Source: Xenopus tropicalis (Eukaryota; Chordata; Amphibia; Anura; Pipidae). From it: 64,000 nucleotides of DNA. Below are positions 11,256 through 22,815 of this stretch, one piece after another. The notes under the pieces are model-generated. The model searched no databases and was not told where the DNA came from. It saw only the letters and a list, made by a program, of their open reading frames with translations. Every line of letters begins with the position of its first letter. Position 1 is the stretch's first letter. The stretch is from assembly GCF_000004195.4 (NCBI RefSeq), contig NC_030681.2, positions 29,004,482 through 29,068,481 of the forward strand, read 5' to 3'. The position numbers and the translations under genes are program-made.

Positions 11256-11535
11256 TACGTAAAGTGCCCAGCAGCACAAAGTGCAAAAGTATATATTTTT
11301 GTAATTCTGTATCAAAGAAGTGGTTTCCCTTTACATTAACTTTAGGTATGTTATCGAATGGGCAATTCTAAGCAACTTTTCAATTGATCTTCATTAATAT
11401 TTTTTTTTTTAATTATTTGCATTCTTCTAACTCCTTGTAGCTTTCAAATGGGGGTTACTGACCCCACCAGCCAGAAAACTATTATTTTGTGTAACTACAG
11501 TTTTATTGTTATTGTGATTACTTATTTAGATTGTA

Positions 11536-11740
11536 AGCTCGGGACCTCCATCCTCTTGTCTCTTTGATTATTAACTTATTGCAACTGTACCTTGTATTCT
11601 TTGTATTTTTATCATACTTTGTATTTATCTATTATTTTAATAACCCCCTGTTGTATTAATTTATTGTTCTACTGTACAGTGCTGTGTATAGAAGCATTTT
11701 ATAAATAAAGATAAACATACATACATACATACAACTTAGT
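11536..11740 (+). mobile_element. CR1/L2-type LINE 3' end with CATA tail
   Basis: AGATTGTAAGCTCGGGACCT, then CTGTACAGTGCTGTGTATAG, ATTTTATAAATAAAGAT and five CATA units form the usual 3' UTR and tail of amphibian CR1/L2-like LINEs. No ORF2 sequence is attached. Confidence 0.6.
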
Positions 11741-11819
11741 AATTTGGACCCTAGAAACCAGATACCTGCTGAACCTCCAAACTGGAGAGCTGAACAACCC
11801 ATTTAAGGACTATTTATTA

Positions 11820-11995
11820 ACATTATTATTATTAGCAGTTATTTATAAAGCGCCAACATATTCCGCAGCGCTGTACAATAAGTAGGTTTCATACATTGAA
11901 CATACAGAATAACATATAAAGCAATCAATAACCGATACAAGAGATGCCCTGCCCAAAAGAGCTTACACTCTATAAATTATGTGTAACCAGACACT
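11820..11995 (-). mobile_element. LINE 3' end, minus strand
   Basis: Read in reverse: AGTGTAAGCTCTTTTGGGCA, then GTACAGCGCTGCGGAATATG, TTGGCGCTTTATAAATAACT and an (AAT)n tail. It is the same family as 11536-11740 in the opposite orientation, 80 bp away. Confidence 0.62.
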
Positions 11996-12844
11996 ATTTC
12001 TATAAATTCAATCCAGCAATAACTTTTCTAACATTTTCCTCTTGTCTCTGTTCATTGCTTGCACTCCCACTTTCTCTCTGTGCTCCATCCTTATAAAACG
12101 TTCATCCCCCTGTGCTTAGTAGATAACCTACCGCTGGCAATTGTAGTTCACAATGAGGGTCTCCATCTTGACATTCTTGTTTTGGAAGATTTCACTTAAA
12201 ATACCTCAGAAATGGCATTTTTTAATACCAAGGTTTTGCCGTCTTTTGCATTACTACTATTCTTACCACAGTCATCAGCTTTATAAAGATCAGGGCCTGG
12301 CATTGTTTATGGGATAAAAGAATTATGCACTCGATCACACTTCTTGGTTTCGACATTTATTTATATATCTCTCTTGTAAACAAGAAAATCCTAGTTGTCA
12401 GCTTATCAATGGAAGATTAATGAGTAGGCGGCCTTGAGGAGTTATTTCAGAAGGATATAACATCATCAAAGTGGTGGTATTTACATTTAAAACCCAGAAT
12501 GATAAAATGGACAAATTAGCATGAAAAAGAATTTTATGAGTAAATCAATGGAAAATTCATGGAAAACAAATGTTTTCTATCTTCAGCCTTTTAAATGCAG
12601 CCATAATGAGTGCAACCCCCTGGTTTACATATGTGCACTAAGCTATCTGATTCTTTCATCAGATCTGAAGCAAACCAGGTCATTTCTAATCTGCGCTGTC
12701 CGGGATGGCACGGATAATTAGTTAATCATTCACATACATGTGACAAACAGTATATGCATAGCTCCTCTTTAGTATAGGATGATTAACTGGATTTCTTGTT
12801 AATGCTTTATAATGTTTACATTGTGAAATTAAGAACAATAAGAG
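11996..12844. other. Unique stretch, possible conserved island 12300-12740
   Basis: No repeat ends or coding signature. 12300-12740 is complex and rich in homeodomain-type cores (AGATTAATGAGTAGG, CAAATTAGCATG, ATAATTAGTTAATC) with an unusual CpG cluster (GTCCGGGATGGCACGG). It reads like conserved non-coding DNA; conservation is untested. Confidence 0.35.
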
Positions 12845-13046
12845 TTTTGAGCTGTATTAAAAGGGGTATAGATTCACGGGAGGAGGGGCTTATTCTTCCC
12901 CTTTACAGAGCGCTGGTAAGGCCCCATCTAGAATATGCTGTTCAGTTTTGGTTTCCATTGAAAGTCAACTGAGCTGGTAAAGGGTATGGAAAGTCCAATT
13001 TGTGAAGAAAGACTATTTGGGATTGTTTACACTGGAGAAGGGGTGC
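12845..13046 (+). pseudogene. LINE reverse transcriptase, thumb/C-terminal fragment
   Basis: The plus strand encodes [18 protein letters not shown] and [12 protein letters not shown], a signature of the region just after the catalytic domain in CR1-like LINE proteins ([13 protein letters not shown] in intact members). Reading continues, with frame breaks, through GKGMESPICEERLFGIV-like sequence to 13046. There a T2 MITE entered at a TTAA (13047-13050). No LINE sequence resumes after the MITE. Confidence 0.72.
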
Positions 13047-13540
13047 TTAAAGGAGAATGCAAGTCAAAATTTAAAAAGCATACTGCCCAATAGTCCTCCT
13101 ATTGTTTAGTAAAAACACCACACTTTTGGCTCACCTAATGAAATATTTACTCAGTCACACTTACTTCACATTTTCTAGAACAGGCAGCCATCTCTAAAAA
13201 GGTATTCTCCCTTCCTTTCCCTCCTTGCTTCATACTGCACATGTGTTTCATTCCCTCCCCCCCCTCCCCTCTGCCAGATCCGCTTCTGATTGGCTGGTGG
13301 GTATGTGTCGCTCAGAACAGGAGACAGGATCAAGTTACACACATGCTCAGAGAATAGGAAGGCTGCCGCTGGCACCTACAGGAAGGGGAGAGAGATTTCA
13401 GTGATGTCACTGTAGGCTTCACACTGCTGTAGGCTGCCAGCACCATATCTCAGAGAAGCAAGCAGGGATCTGGGAATTTAGATATGCAGTAAGTACTTAA
13501 AAAGAATGCCTTTAGTCTTACTTTTTAATTTATATTAAGC
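13047..13540 (+). mobile_element. T2/Kolobok MITE, copy 1, 3' end lost
   Basis: It starts TTAA|AGGAGAATGCAAGTC inside the LINE fragment and runs in step with the copy at 17294-17787, differing by scattered substitutions. It has 14 bp (CCATCTCTAAAAAG) near 13192 that copy 2 lacks. The last bases, where copy 2 reads CATTGTCCTTTAA, are absent, so the right terminus was lost. Confidence 0.82.
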
Positions 13541-13559
13541 CTACAATGAGTAGGCCATT

Positions 13560-13660
13560 CCACCGTACACTCCTATTGTTGCCGGTGGAAAGTCATTTTG
13601 AGCGCATAGTCGCCTGCAGTAGCAGAAATCTGCCATGGGCGACTAACATGCTCCCTGAAT
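13560..13660. mobile_element. Harbinger-family fragment
   Basis: ATAGTCGCCTGCAGTAGCAG and TGCCATGGGCGACTAACATG resemble the terminal hairpin arm of the Harbinger MITEs at 6730 and 14557. No terminus or duplication survives. Confidence 0.45.
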
Positions 13661-13918
13661 CAGACATACTAGCTGATATATTAGATAGCTTCAGTAAGGA
13701 ATGACTATACAGGGGTTATTGAAATTAGCCCTTAGTACTAGTCCAGGGACTGGATCACAAGGCAATTTCTAACCTCCATTACTCCTTTTACATGCAGATA
13801 GATGTACAATTAGAAATTAACATACATTTTATCTTTCTGCTATTATCTGTGTATTTACTAAAGGGTCAACAAACCCAGGAATAAAAAAAAAAAGCATTTA
13901 CATAATACGTTTAGTATA

Positions 13919-14290
13919 TTAAAGTGATACTGACACTAAAAAATGACTCCTCAAAATATGAATGTACATAAAAAGTTGCCTAAAGGTCATGTTGATTGAT
14001 TTTCACTGAGAGATTTGCTTTTGTAAGTAATTGTTACTTGAAGTCCCTAAGCCTGACTGTTTTGCCAACCTGACTGTCCCTTCTCAGCCTGTCAGTTACA
14101 GCTTCTAATGCTAACGGCCTACTGCTGGACAAATATGGCAGCCCCCTTATAGGGGAACATGGGGGATCAGGCAGGTAATATAAAAGCATTGGGCAAATAC
14201 TTTAATGGCAAAAATGAAGGTCATGCAAAGACAATGTTATGATAGATGTAAAAAAAAAAGGTTTAATTTCTGGTGTCAGTATCTCTTTAA
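13919..14290. mobile_element. T2/Kolobok MITE, both ends intact
   Basis: TTAA|AGTGATACTGACAC at the left faces GTGTCAGTATCTCT|TTAA at the right. TTAA duplications sit at 13919-13922 and 14287-14290. TTAA target duplication is diagnostic for Kolobok/T2 in Xenopus (piggyBac shares TTAA but has different ends). A 108-codon frame overlapping its right end is not a gene. Confidence 0.85.
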
Positions 14291-14556
14291 AGTGCAAAAT
14301 TATCAAAGATCAAATTGCTTTGCCTGGTAACAGTTTACATTTTTCCTTTATACGGCTTTCTGAAGTTGCGCAAAATTTCCTCCTGCATACAGCTTCAGAA
14401 AACCGAAGTGCTTGGGCTTTCATTAAACATCAAATAGAAGATGACCACATCAAAATATGGGTGTGGAATCTACAAGTAACACAGGGAAATCATGGCTTGG
14501 TTATGAAGAGAGCCTATGTGTCAGGCACACAAAGTTCACCAGTTGGTATTGCTTTA

Positions 14557-14875
14557 GGGAGGTGACAGAAGGGGAGATTAGTCGTCCCTCGGCAAATATT
14601 CGTTGCCATGGGTGACTAATCTCCCCGCAATGCCATCCCACTGGCAAGAATGTAAATCACTGGTGGGATGGCATACGTGTTGCTACAATTTCCAGAAGTC
14701 ACCCAAAGTTGCTTGAGAGGTAACTTCGGGTGACTTCGGCAAATCGTAGCAACGCGTATGCCATCCCACCCACGATTTACATTCTTGCCGATGGGATGGC
14801 ATTGCGGGGAGATTAGTCGCCCGTGAAAACAAAGATTTGTCGTGGGGCACCTAATCTCCCCGTATGCCACTGCCC
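14557..14875. mobile_element. Harbinger MITE, TTA duplication, diverged ends
   Basis: The ends GGGAGGTGACAGAAGGGG and CCCCGTATGCCACTGCCC are flanked by TTA at 14554-14556 and 14876-14878. The interior repeats GCCATCCCACTGGCAAGAAT and CATTCTTGCCGATGGGATGG as opposed arms. The ends differ from the 6730 copy, pointing to an older insertion or another subfamily. Confidence 0.85.
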
Positions 14876-14878
14876 TTA

Positions 14879-15831
14879 AGAGACAAACATTGATTGGTTG
14901 CTGTGTATGTGACTATATTTGTTCCATAACTACTTCATACATACTTCAAGAATATGGCAGCTCCAGAAATCAGTGTGCAAGGCAGAAACTTGTTATGAAA
15001 TTGACTTATTATTTTGCTGAGTTCCAATAAAAATTTCACTTTCACTCCCACCCCAGAAAATGTTGTATTTTAGAGAAAATAAAGATTTTAGCTTTACACA
15101 AGCTTCATCCATACATAATCAATTACTCAACCAGTCTGTTTTCAATTGCAGACATATATGAAGTGTTTAGCAAAGCCAAGATGAGTTGTTTGTAGATTGG
15201 AAAGCAAACAGGATGGCTGGCAGTGTTTAAAGAGTCGGAACCTGTCTAAATAGCTCTTTTCTCTCTTTCTTCTCCAATTAAAATATAAAGTAAATAATAT
15301 TAAAAATCAAACCCATTGGAGGCTCTTAAGGATCCTCTGCTTCAGTGGGTTTCTATGTTATCACCCTGAACAAAGTAAAAATGGGATGAACCTTCAGCAA
15401 TCCATTATTCATTTGCTATTGAATCTGCATGTCCCTGTGGAGATCAGTTAATACCCACTAGAGAAGTGGAAGCTAGAGCTCTGACTCAGAGACCAAAGAA
15501 ATTACCATTTCTCATTTTTTTTTTATTTTTCATTATTTCGTTAAGTAAATGTGTTGAAAATGCAACTGCAAATATGCCCTAAGGCTGTTATTAGATAGGG
15601 AATTTGTAAGATTCCCAATTCAATTACCAACACGAAATTATCAGGTAAGACAATTGCTTCAGAAGCACATTGAATTTCCATTGAGAATACTGGTAGCCCT
15701 ATCTACTTTATAGCCACAAAGCATTCAGACTGACGGCTGTGTGGCTGCTTATGGGCTCATTAATGTGTCATAATCAACCTGCTTAGGGCATAAGTGTGGA
15801 TCTACCAAGGGGCTCTTTTGTCAGCCTCGGC
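14879..15831. other. Unique stretch, TAAT-rich
   Basis: No coding or repeat ends. 15050-15300 and 15560-15780 are complex, AT-rich sequence with homeodomain-type cores. Nothing more can be supported. Confidence 0.35.
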
Positions 15832-16115
15832 CAGGGGTCCCCAGGATTTTATAGCTGTGAGCCACATTCAAATGTAAAAAGACTTTGCAAGGAACACAAG
15901 CATTAAAAAACGTTGAGGGGGTGCCAAATATAGGCTATTGGTAGCCCCTTATGTGAACTGGCAGCCTACAGGAGCCTCTGTTTGATGGTACACCTGGTTT
16001 TGATGCAACTAAAGCTCAACTTCCAAAATAATAACCTGCTTTGAGGCCACTGGGGGCAACATCCAATGGGTGGGTGAGTAACATGCCACTGTGAGCCACT
16101 GGTTGGGGATCACTG
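15832..16115 (+). mobile_element. hAT MITE, GATCCCCAACC family
   Basis: CAGGGGTCCCCAGG and GGTTGGGGATCACTG are the ends. The flanks GCCTCGGC (15824-15831) and GCCTACAC (16116-16123) match at 5 of 8, a worn duplication. The interior order matches 964-1269. Confidence 0.8.
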
Positions 16116-16379
16116 GCCTACACATTTTCTCTGTCTGGTCACATAATTTATAGGTCACTAGCCTGCAAGGACTGATATGGTTTACTTTTTCCTGGTCACC
16201 CAAAACAAAAGCCCAGTCTGTATAGCTAAGATGTACTATACATCTGGTTACAGTAGATGTAAACAGACGAATATACCAATATAGAAGCATTGCCCTTAGG
16301 GGTGCCTACACTGTGCCCTTATACTTAGTCATAATAGGGAAATAAATGGATGGCAATACTTATTTATACATATTTTAGC

Positions 16380-17010
16380 ACATTTATTTTTTTGTCTGAT
16401 ACAAACTTTGAAATTTTGAAATTTGTCTTTTCACAAATGGTGAATATTTTCATCAGTGACAAAAACTTTTTTTGAATTTTGACAGGCATTTTGTTTGACT
16501 AGAAAAAAACGTTTTTTAGACAGGACAAAAATGCAAGAAAAAAATTTACATTGACTTCAATACGTTTGGCACAAGAAAAAAAGCCTATTAACTCCGATAC
16601 ATATGGCACAAGAAAAATGCAGAGAAATTATGCCTATTGACTCCAATGTATTTTCCAAAGAACATCTTGTGAAAAACACCCATTAGCTTTAGTGCATTCT
16701 GCTAAATTTGGGTAAAATTTCAATAATTCATGAGTTTTTCCACATAAACAGGGTAGTTTTGCTCACTACTAGTGAAATTAGTAATAAGCAATGTGGAAAA
16801 ATTTTGTTGTGCCAAAAAACGCCCATTGACAATGCATTTTGCTTAAAAAAAGTCACAAAAAACACTCATTGATGTATTTTGTGTGGGAAAAAAATGCAGC
16901 AAAAAAAAAAATTACTACCACTGACCAGTGCAGTTTGCATGAATAAAAAAATTCCCATTGACTTCAATGTGTTTGGAGAAATTTTATCTCTACTCATCAT
17001 CGCATATAAT
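16380..17010. mobile_element. Degenerate TAGTGATGAGCG-type MITEs, two joined copies
   Basis: The stretch repeats CCCATTGACTTCAATGTGTT-like phrases at irregular 50-70-bp steps. An internal join at about 16755-16780 reads TTTTGCTCACTACTAGTG, as if one copy ends where another begins. The right edge reads CTACTCATCATCG. Identity is low and the edges are approximate. Confidence 0.5.
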
Positions 17011-17293
17011 GCATGCTCCTCGACTTTACAACAAACCATATTAATATTTTTCTACATGCAATGTCAAAGAATTTTAAGGCTTGAGTCCCAAGATCCCCAT
17101 ATAGGAGTCGGAACATTGCAATACTAATGATCACAGTACTAAAGGAGCCATTTCAAATAATTTTGCTAGAAAATTTGCTGCTTCAAAAGGGAAAAAAATA
17201 CCTATTTCCCATAACGCTAGAATTTTGACAAGTCCTTGCAGGCACATACAAATCCAGGTATAAATAGAAATGTTCATATTCTTATAATGACAA

Positions 17294-17787
17294 TTAAAGG
17301 AGAATGCAAGTCAAAATGTAAAAAGCATACTGCCCAATAGTCCTCCTATTGTTTAGTAAAAACACCACACTTTTGGCTCACCTAATCAAATATTTACTCA
17401 GTCACACTTACTTCACATTTTCTAGAACAGGCAGGTATTCTCCCTTCCTTTCCCTCCTTGCTTCATACTGCACATGTGTTTCATTCCCTCCCCCCCTCCC
17501 CTCTGCCAGATCCGCTTCTGATTGGCTGGTGGGCATGTGTAGCTCAGAACAGGAGACAGGATCAAGTTACACACATGTTTAGAGAATAGGAAGGCTGCCG
17601 CTGGCACCTACAGGAAGGGGAGAGAGATTTCAGTGATGTCACTGTAGGCTTCACACTGCTGTAGGCTGCCAGCACCATATCTCAGAGAAGCAAGCAGGGA
17701 TCTGGGAATTTAGATATGCAGTAAGTACTTAAAAAGAATCCCTTTAGACTTACTTTTAATTTATATTAACCTTTCATTGTCCTTTAA
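17294..17787 (+). mobile_element. T2/Kolobok MITE, copy 2, intact
   Basis: TTAA|AGGAGAATGCAAGTC at the left and CATTGTCCT|TTAA at the right, with TTAA at 17294-17297 and 17784-17787. It is almost identical to 13047-13540 in the same orientation. Because each copy has its own TTAA, they are separate insertions of one young subfamily and not a segmental duplication. Confidence 0.88.
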
Positions 17788-18439
17788 CATACAGGTGGAG
17801 CATGAGTTGATTCCACTCTGGCTCCACTCTTATTCCCTATCTTTCTATTCGGTCCCTCTTGTGTTCATATTCCAGTCTCTTATTCAAACCACTGCCTGGT
17901 TGCCAAGATAAATAAGACAGAAATTAAACAAAATGAAAACCAATAGCAAATCGTCTCTGAATATCTATATCTAGGTCATACTAAAAGTTAATTTAAAGGT
18001 GTGAATAACCCCTTGAATCTGTAATATTATACCCAGCATGCCCTATAACATGATAAAGCTGTTGTGCCAAAAACATTCCGGTTGCCCTGTAATTCCTGTT
18101 TCATCTCGGACCCCAGATAACCCTGCTCCATAATTAAAATGTACTGCGGTTCAGGACGAGGCTAGCAGGGGTGAATGGTGTGTATTGCATCCCTTTAGCT
18201 CCTGACCATCTGTTACTTATGTTTTCTGATATAAGTGCGCTGGCACGGGAGCCTTTCTCTGCTAGAGTCTCAGTAAATGGTTTTAATACTTACCCCCCTA
18301 ATCTGACATATTCTAAACATTAAGGCATTCTTAATCACTTCAGATAAATATGTCAAGGCTGGAATTTTCAAGGTCACACTAAAAGGTATCTAATGTAAAA
18401 TGTTATCCAAAAAATAACACCATCCACGGCATTGATGTG
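17788..18439. other. Unique stretch
   Basis: No repeat or coding signal is recognised. The sequence is AT-rich and complex. Confidence 0.4.
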
Positions 18440-19420
18440 CTGTTTTAATTCATTCTGCAGACTCATGAGACATATGATTTGATTTAGCATATTCAGCTCG
18501 TGAGATAAGAGTGTTGGTGGAATTATTCAAATGAAAGCGCTAATGGCGTGTGTTATTCCATCAATAGACCACACAGTTTTCAACTATTATCATAATGTGT
18601 TTAATTAAACGACCTTTTTACTTGGCATGTTGTTCAAGGCAGGATTCCTCTCGACTTCAAGTAGAAAGCGTTTTAATTATAAACATCTCTAATAAAGTCA
18701 ACATGGTACATTCGAACGCTGGCGCAGAAATAATGCATTCAAGCCAAACACAAAAGCCATTTATTCCCCGCAATTCTGCAGCGAAGTGTCACTCAGCCGC
18801 GTGTTGGGAAAGTAGGCCCCGGGCTCTTACTGCATGAAGCCTTTTGACTAAAGCAGTTTTTTTTTTTGTTCCAGAATTTGATACTGAATAAATCATTTTG
18901 AAATGTCTATGCTGTTACAGTAAATTGGCAATTTTAACTATGTCTCTTTTTACACTTCTTATATAAATCAAATTACTAAACCACAGCGCTTCTGTTTCCC
19001 GAGTTTGCATTTATGAGGTTCAGTCGAAGTCAAATATTCCTTAGAATCCCGGAGAAACTGCTGAGGTCGGCTTCATTTTATAGTGTTTAGCGAAACATTG
19101 TACCGCGGCGGAAGGGAAGTGATCTCTGGGTTTGGTATTAGGAGAATAGCACAACGAATGATTGATGTGATTAGTGCATTGTTACGGACTTGCCAAGAAA
19201 AAAAATATCTTAAAAGATGTTGCCATGTAATTATCAGTAAATACTCTAGTCCTGTTCATAATTAGAGCTAAACGCATACAAATATTTTGTAGATGTTATA
19301 ATTATGTATTTGCAAATCTGTGCGAGGGTCTTTAAACACAGGTGTTCTCCATGTGTCTGAGCTGGGTTGCCTCTCAGCAGCGTTCAGATGCACAGCGATG
19401 CTTTAAAAATAGGGAACATT
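18440..19420. other. Candidate conserved regulatory island
   Basis: About 1 kb free of transposon ends, with mixed base composition and CpGs kept inside AT-rich DNA (GAACGCTGGCGCAGAAATAA, GTACCGCGGCGGAAGG). Paired TAAT cores include GTTTAATTAAACGACC, GTTTTAATTATAAAC, GTTCATAATTAGAGC and GTTATAATTATG. No open frame has a recognisable domain. These traits fit a deeply conserved enhancer cluster. I infer this from character alone, without any alignment. Confidence 0.4.
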
Positions 19421-20174
19421 ACTCCCCAAGGCAAAGGTTGTCAAACTTTTTCAGTTCAAGTCCCACTTGAAGGTCCAACCTTTGACCATGCCCCCCTCCT
19501 TGCCGTTCCAGCCTTTGGTTAGGGCCCCTCTTAGCTCATGAAACGAGTACAGTTATGAGAAAAATATTGCTCTATAAGTCATTCAGCAGCAAATTCAGCA
19601 GGTAAATAGGTATTTATGTAGGTTTATGCAGAAGTACAAATGGTCATTCTCACCCTAACTAGCCTTCTGGCCAAGCCCACATTTTTATGCTCTTAGCCTC
19701 CATTACAATACCTTAAGGTGCTAAAAATTGCACAGCTTTTGCTTATGCTCAATAGTGCTCTTGCCACAGCTAAAGAAGAATCAGCCAATGGAAATTCAGG
19801 AACCCCATCTCTCACGCCTGAATGATGTTAAAGAGATGCATCTAACCAGAGACCTTTTAGCTGCTGTGAAACTGGAACTCCCAAAAGGAAAGCCCTGCCT
19901 CTGTGTCCTCAGCTTCACTCTTCATTATGATTCAGCTCAGGATGCACATAAAACTGACCAGAAATGCACTGATTTGGCATGTATGCCCAACTGGGGGAGG
20001 CATTCCAACAGACAATCCTTCATCTGCCAGGGTCACAGGATTATTATCATGATGGGGAAATTTCCATTGGTTGGTCAAAAGGAAGTAAAGAGAAGGCACA
20101 GCAATGTGACTTATCTTCCTGCTGTTTCAATAACTGGACGTTTAGTCCAAACAAAACAATATAGAGGTTGCCTA
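19421..20174. other. Mostly unique, hAT-like end near 19436
   Basis: AAAGGTTGTCAAACTTTTTC followed by AGTTCAAGTCCCAC resembles the terminal block of vertebrate hAT elements. No partner end is found. A 162-codon plus-strand frame (19728-20216) covers the rest and runs into the next MITE; it is not recognised and is probably chance. Confidence 0.4.
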
Positions 20175-20569
20175 AAGATGGCCATAACCGTACCTATAAA
20201 ACCTTACGAAACCTAGTTTTGTATGATTTTCGGACCACGTGTGGGTTCCGAATTATCGTCCCGATAATTTTCGTACCATAGCAGTTGGTCATTTAGTCGA
20301 TCGGCCAGGTTAGAATATTTTAGTCGGATAACCATAAAATCTTCCCATGTGTTGTGTATCAGATAATATCCTTGGGGGACCTACAATAGAAGTTACTTTC
20401 ATGCGATTGGTGTCTGCCAACTATTTCACGTTCAGAACATCCACCGATTTGTATTTCAAGGGCTTTATCCTACAATTTAAGTCTGAATCTTAGTTTCAGA
20501 CTGAAAGTAAGACCGACATGCAAACGTTTGCTGGTAGAAGACTAAAATCTGAACGTGTATGCCCACCTT
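20175..20569. mobile_element. TA-flanked MITE, AAGGTGGCCATACAC family
   Basis: AAGATGGCCATAACC at the left and GTGTATGCCCACCTT at the right are inverted, with TA on both sides (20173-20174, 20570-20571). The interior has the family words CGATCGGCCAGGTTAGAA and CTGAACGTGTATGCC. TA duplication points to Tc1/mariner-type mobilisation. Confidence 0.75.
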
Positions 20570-20571
20570 TA

Positions 20572-21013
20572 GTTAGAAACAAGGGCAAGAAACAATAGAG
20601 AAGGCAAAGCAGTATGGCAAGTGATTTTTTTTTTTGTTAGAGAATCTAGTAAATCCCCAGAACACTCCGCATTTAATTGTGAAGGGAATGTTAATCTCCA
20701 CTGATCCCTAGAGAGCCCTCGCTCAGTACAGTTATCTACTGCCGGAGTGTCATCTGCCTCAGCAAATATAAACCAGCAGCACATCCAATGCTCGCCATGT
20801 AGTCCCATTACACTGAATTACACTGAAATGCCTAGAATGCCTCATCCATTAAAGGGAAAACAATGCCAAAGTGATAGGCAGAATTTTTTAACAATATTTA
20901 AACATTTGGTGGGAGTGCAAAACTCACAAGCAGAAAGCGAATACCCTGTGTGATTTTAATCCAAGGCTATCAAGTGATGATCGATTGGCCCTAAATATAG
21001 AATATCTCTATAG

Positions 21014-21045
<32 letters not shown>

Positions 21046-21210
21046 CTGTTCATAGTCACAGGTTCCTCAACTATATAGATTTATGAAGAAACACACTGTT
21101 GCTTTCATACAGGTAAATTTATAAGCCACTAGGAGCAACTTTATTTATATCTGAGGTCTTTTGAAAACTTTTCATTTTCAGTTTATCAAGTTGTAGGTGT
21201 TTAAAGGCTA
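20572..21210. other. Unique stretch with a TA microsatellite
   Basis: Nothing coding is recognised. A (TA)n run of about 30 nt lies at 21015-21044, in otherwise unremarkable sequence. Confidence 0.5.
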
Positions 21211-21529
21211 AAGGTGATCATACACTATATCAGCGGATCTTTCCACCATTATGCCCACCTAAGGTGGACGATATTGGAGTAAGTTAAACACTTGTCCTTC
21301 TGCCAAACAATCGAATTACAATGAAGGGAATAGGACCTGTCGAAGTGAGGACTGCATCAATATGCCAATGCGGTCCTGATCAAACGAGCAAATCAAACCT
21401 GTCCAATCAACATCTGCCCAATTTTAGGCCAGAAATCAGTTGGGGTCCCCATACCCAAGCAGATAAGCTGCCGAATCGGTGTGAAGAACCCAAATCAGCA
21501 GCTTAAATCTGGCCGTGTATGGCCATCTT
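21211..21529. mobile_element. TA-flanked MITE, AAGGTGGCCATACAC family
   Basis: AAGGTGATCATACAC and GTGTATGGCCATCTT are the ends, with TA at 21209-21210 and 21530-21531. The interior carries TTTTAGGCCAGAAATCAGTT and AGATAAGCTGCCGAATCGG, shared with 47210-47452 and 49685-49982. Confidence 0.8.
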
Positions 21530-21685
21530 TATAAAACAATACACTGTATTTAATAACAACTGACCATACAGTAAATACACTGCTGAATAAATAAAACAGC
21601 TTTTAGCTACATGATATCTGGTGTAAAAGATGCTTTTAACTGATTTAATTCTCATTGCAGAAGGTTAGAGCATGCAAGGCCTATT

Positions 21686-21760
21686 ATATCAACAACAACA
21701 ACAACAACAAACATTTGTAAAGTGCTTTTCTCCCGTGGGACCCAAAGCGCATTATATGAA
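21686..21760 (-). repeat. Retroelement 3' end with (GTT)n tail
   Basis: Read in reverse, GCGCTTTGGGTCCCACGGGA, GAAAAGCACTTTACAAATG and six GTT units match the 3' end of an amphibian LINE or SINE. The body is missing. Confidence 0.5.
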
Positions 21761-22615
21761 TATGATTTTATTTTTTCAAACCGTAGCTTAATATAATCAC
21801 ACTGCTGTCTAGTGGACACAAATGACTGAAATACAAACCATCCACTTCTGACATCTAACAAGATAGAGAAGAAAGGAGGTTCCCCCCCCCCCCCCCCCAA
21901 TAGGCCTAACAGTCTAAGGCAGGCACAGGTACCGCTATTCACAATGGTTGGAGCCAAGTGCCAAGACTGAATCAGATGGTGTGCTGGTTCTCCAAGAGAT
22001 AGGATATGAGTGTAGTGCTAGTCTGGGAGAGAAGGGTAAGTGCAATAAGGAATGTTTTAGTAGTTTCTTGTAAAGGAAAGGTTTGATCCAACCGGCTTCG
22101 ATTGTGAAGAAAGCAGCGTCGGCGGCACTGATGTTGGGATTCAGTGGAATTCTGTGGTTTGTAGTTTTAGAAAATCTGAAGGGATGCTTTTTTAGCATTA
22201 TTATATAAATCCATTGGTAGGTCTGTCTGTTTTTAATGTCCATGGTGTGGTCCAGGAAGAAGGTGACACCAAGACAAAACTGCCCATGCTTAAAAACATG
22301 TCAATTCTAATAATATTAGATATTTTTTTCTATATAACTAGAGCATGAGAAATATTAATATCCCATAGTTACTAAACTTTGCATGTTAGGGAGTATTAGT
22401 GGACACTGATTGAACTATACTGTATCTGCTCATATCCATGACAAAACCTTTTGCAGCTTTAGTGAGGTTGTCCTCTACTTGCTCCAGGAGTTCCTTCTAG
22501 GAGAAACAACATTTAAAGTAGTGATTTCTAACAATCTTATCTCCTTGTTTTTCATTCTCATAAGTAGGAGGAAGGACTTAGAAGTTAGAAGACATAAACA
22601 TGCTATGCTCTTGAA
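21761..22615. other. Unique stretch with a C run
   Basis: A C homopolymer of about 18 nt lies at 21881-21898. The rest shows no coding or repeat signal. Confidence 0.45.
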
Positions 22616-22815
22616 CATGGATCCCCAATCTTTTTTACTTGTGAGCCACACTCAGATGTAAAAAGTGTTGGTGAGCCACACAAGCATGAAAAATGTTCTT
22701 TGGGGATGCCAAATAAGGGCTGTGATTGGCTATTTGGTAGCCCCATGTGGACAGGGAGCAACATCAAAAGTGGTGAGGGACATGTTGCTCTCAAGTCACT
22801 GGTTGGGGATCACTA
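22616..22815 (+). mobile_element. hAT MITE, GATCCCCAACC family, short form
   Basis: CATGGATCCCCAATC and GGTTGGGGATCACTA are the ends, each with one change at the terminal trinucleotide. The flanks CTCTTGAA and ATTTAGAA match at 5 of 8. About 100 bp of the middle present in 964-1269 is absent. Confidence 0.78.

Noticed and set aside
19728..20216. 162-codon open frame, the longest in the window
   Set aside because: No domain, signal or biased codon use is recognised, and its end runs into a MITE at 20175. A chance frame of this length is expected in 64 kb over six frames.
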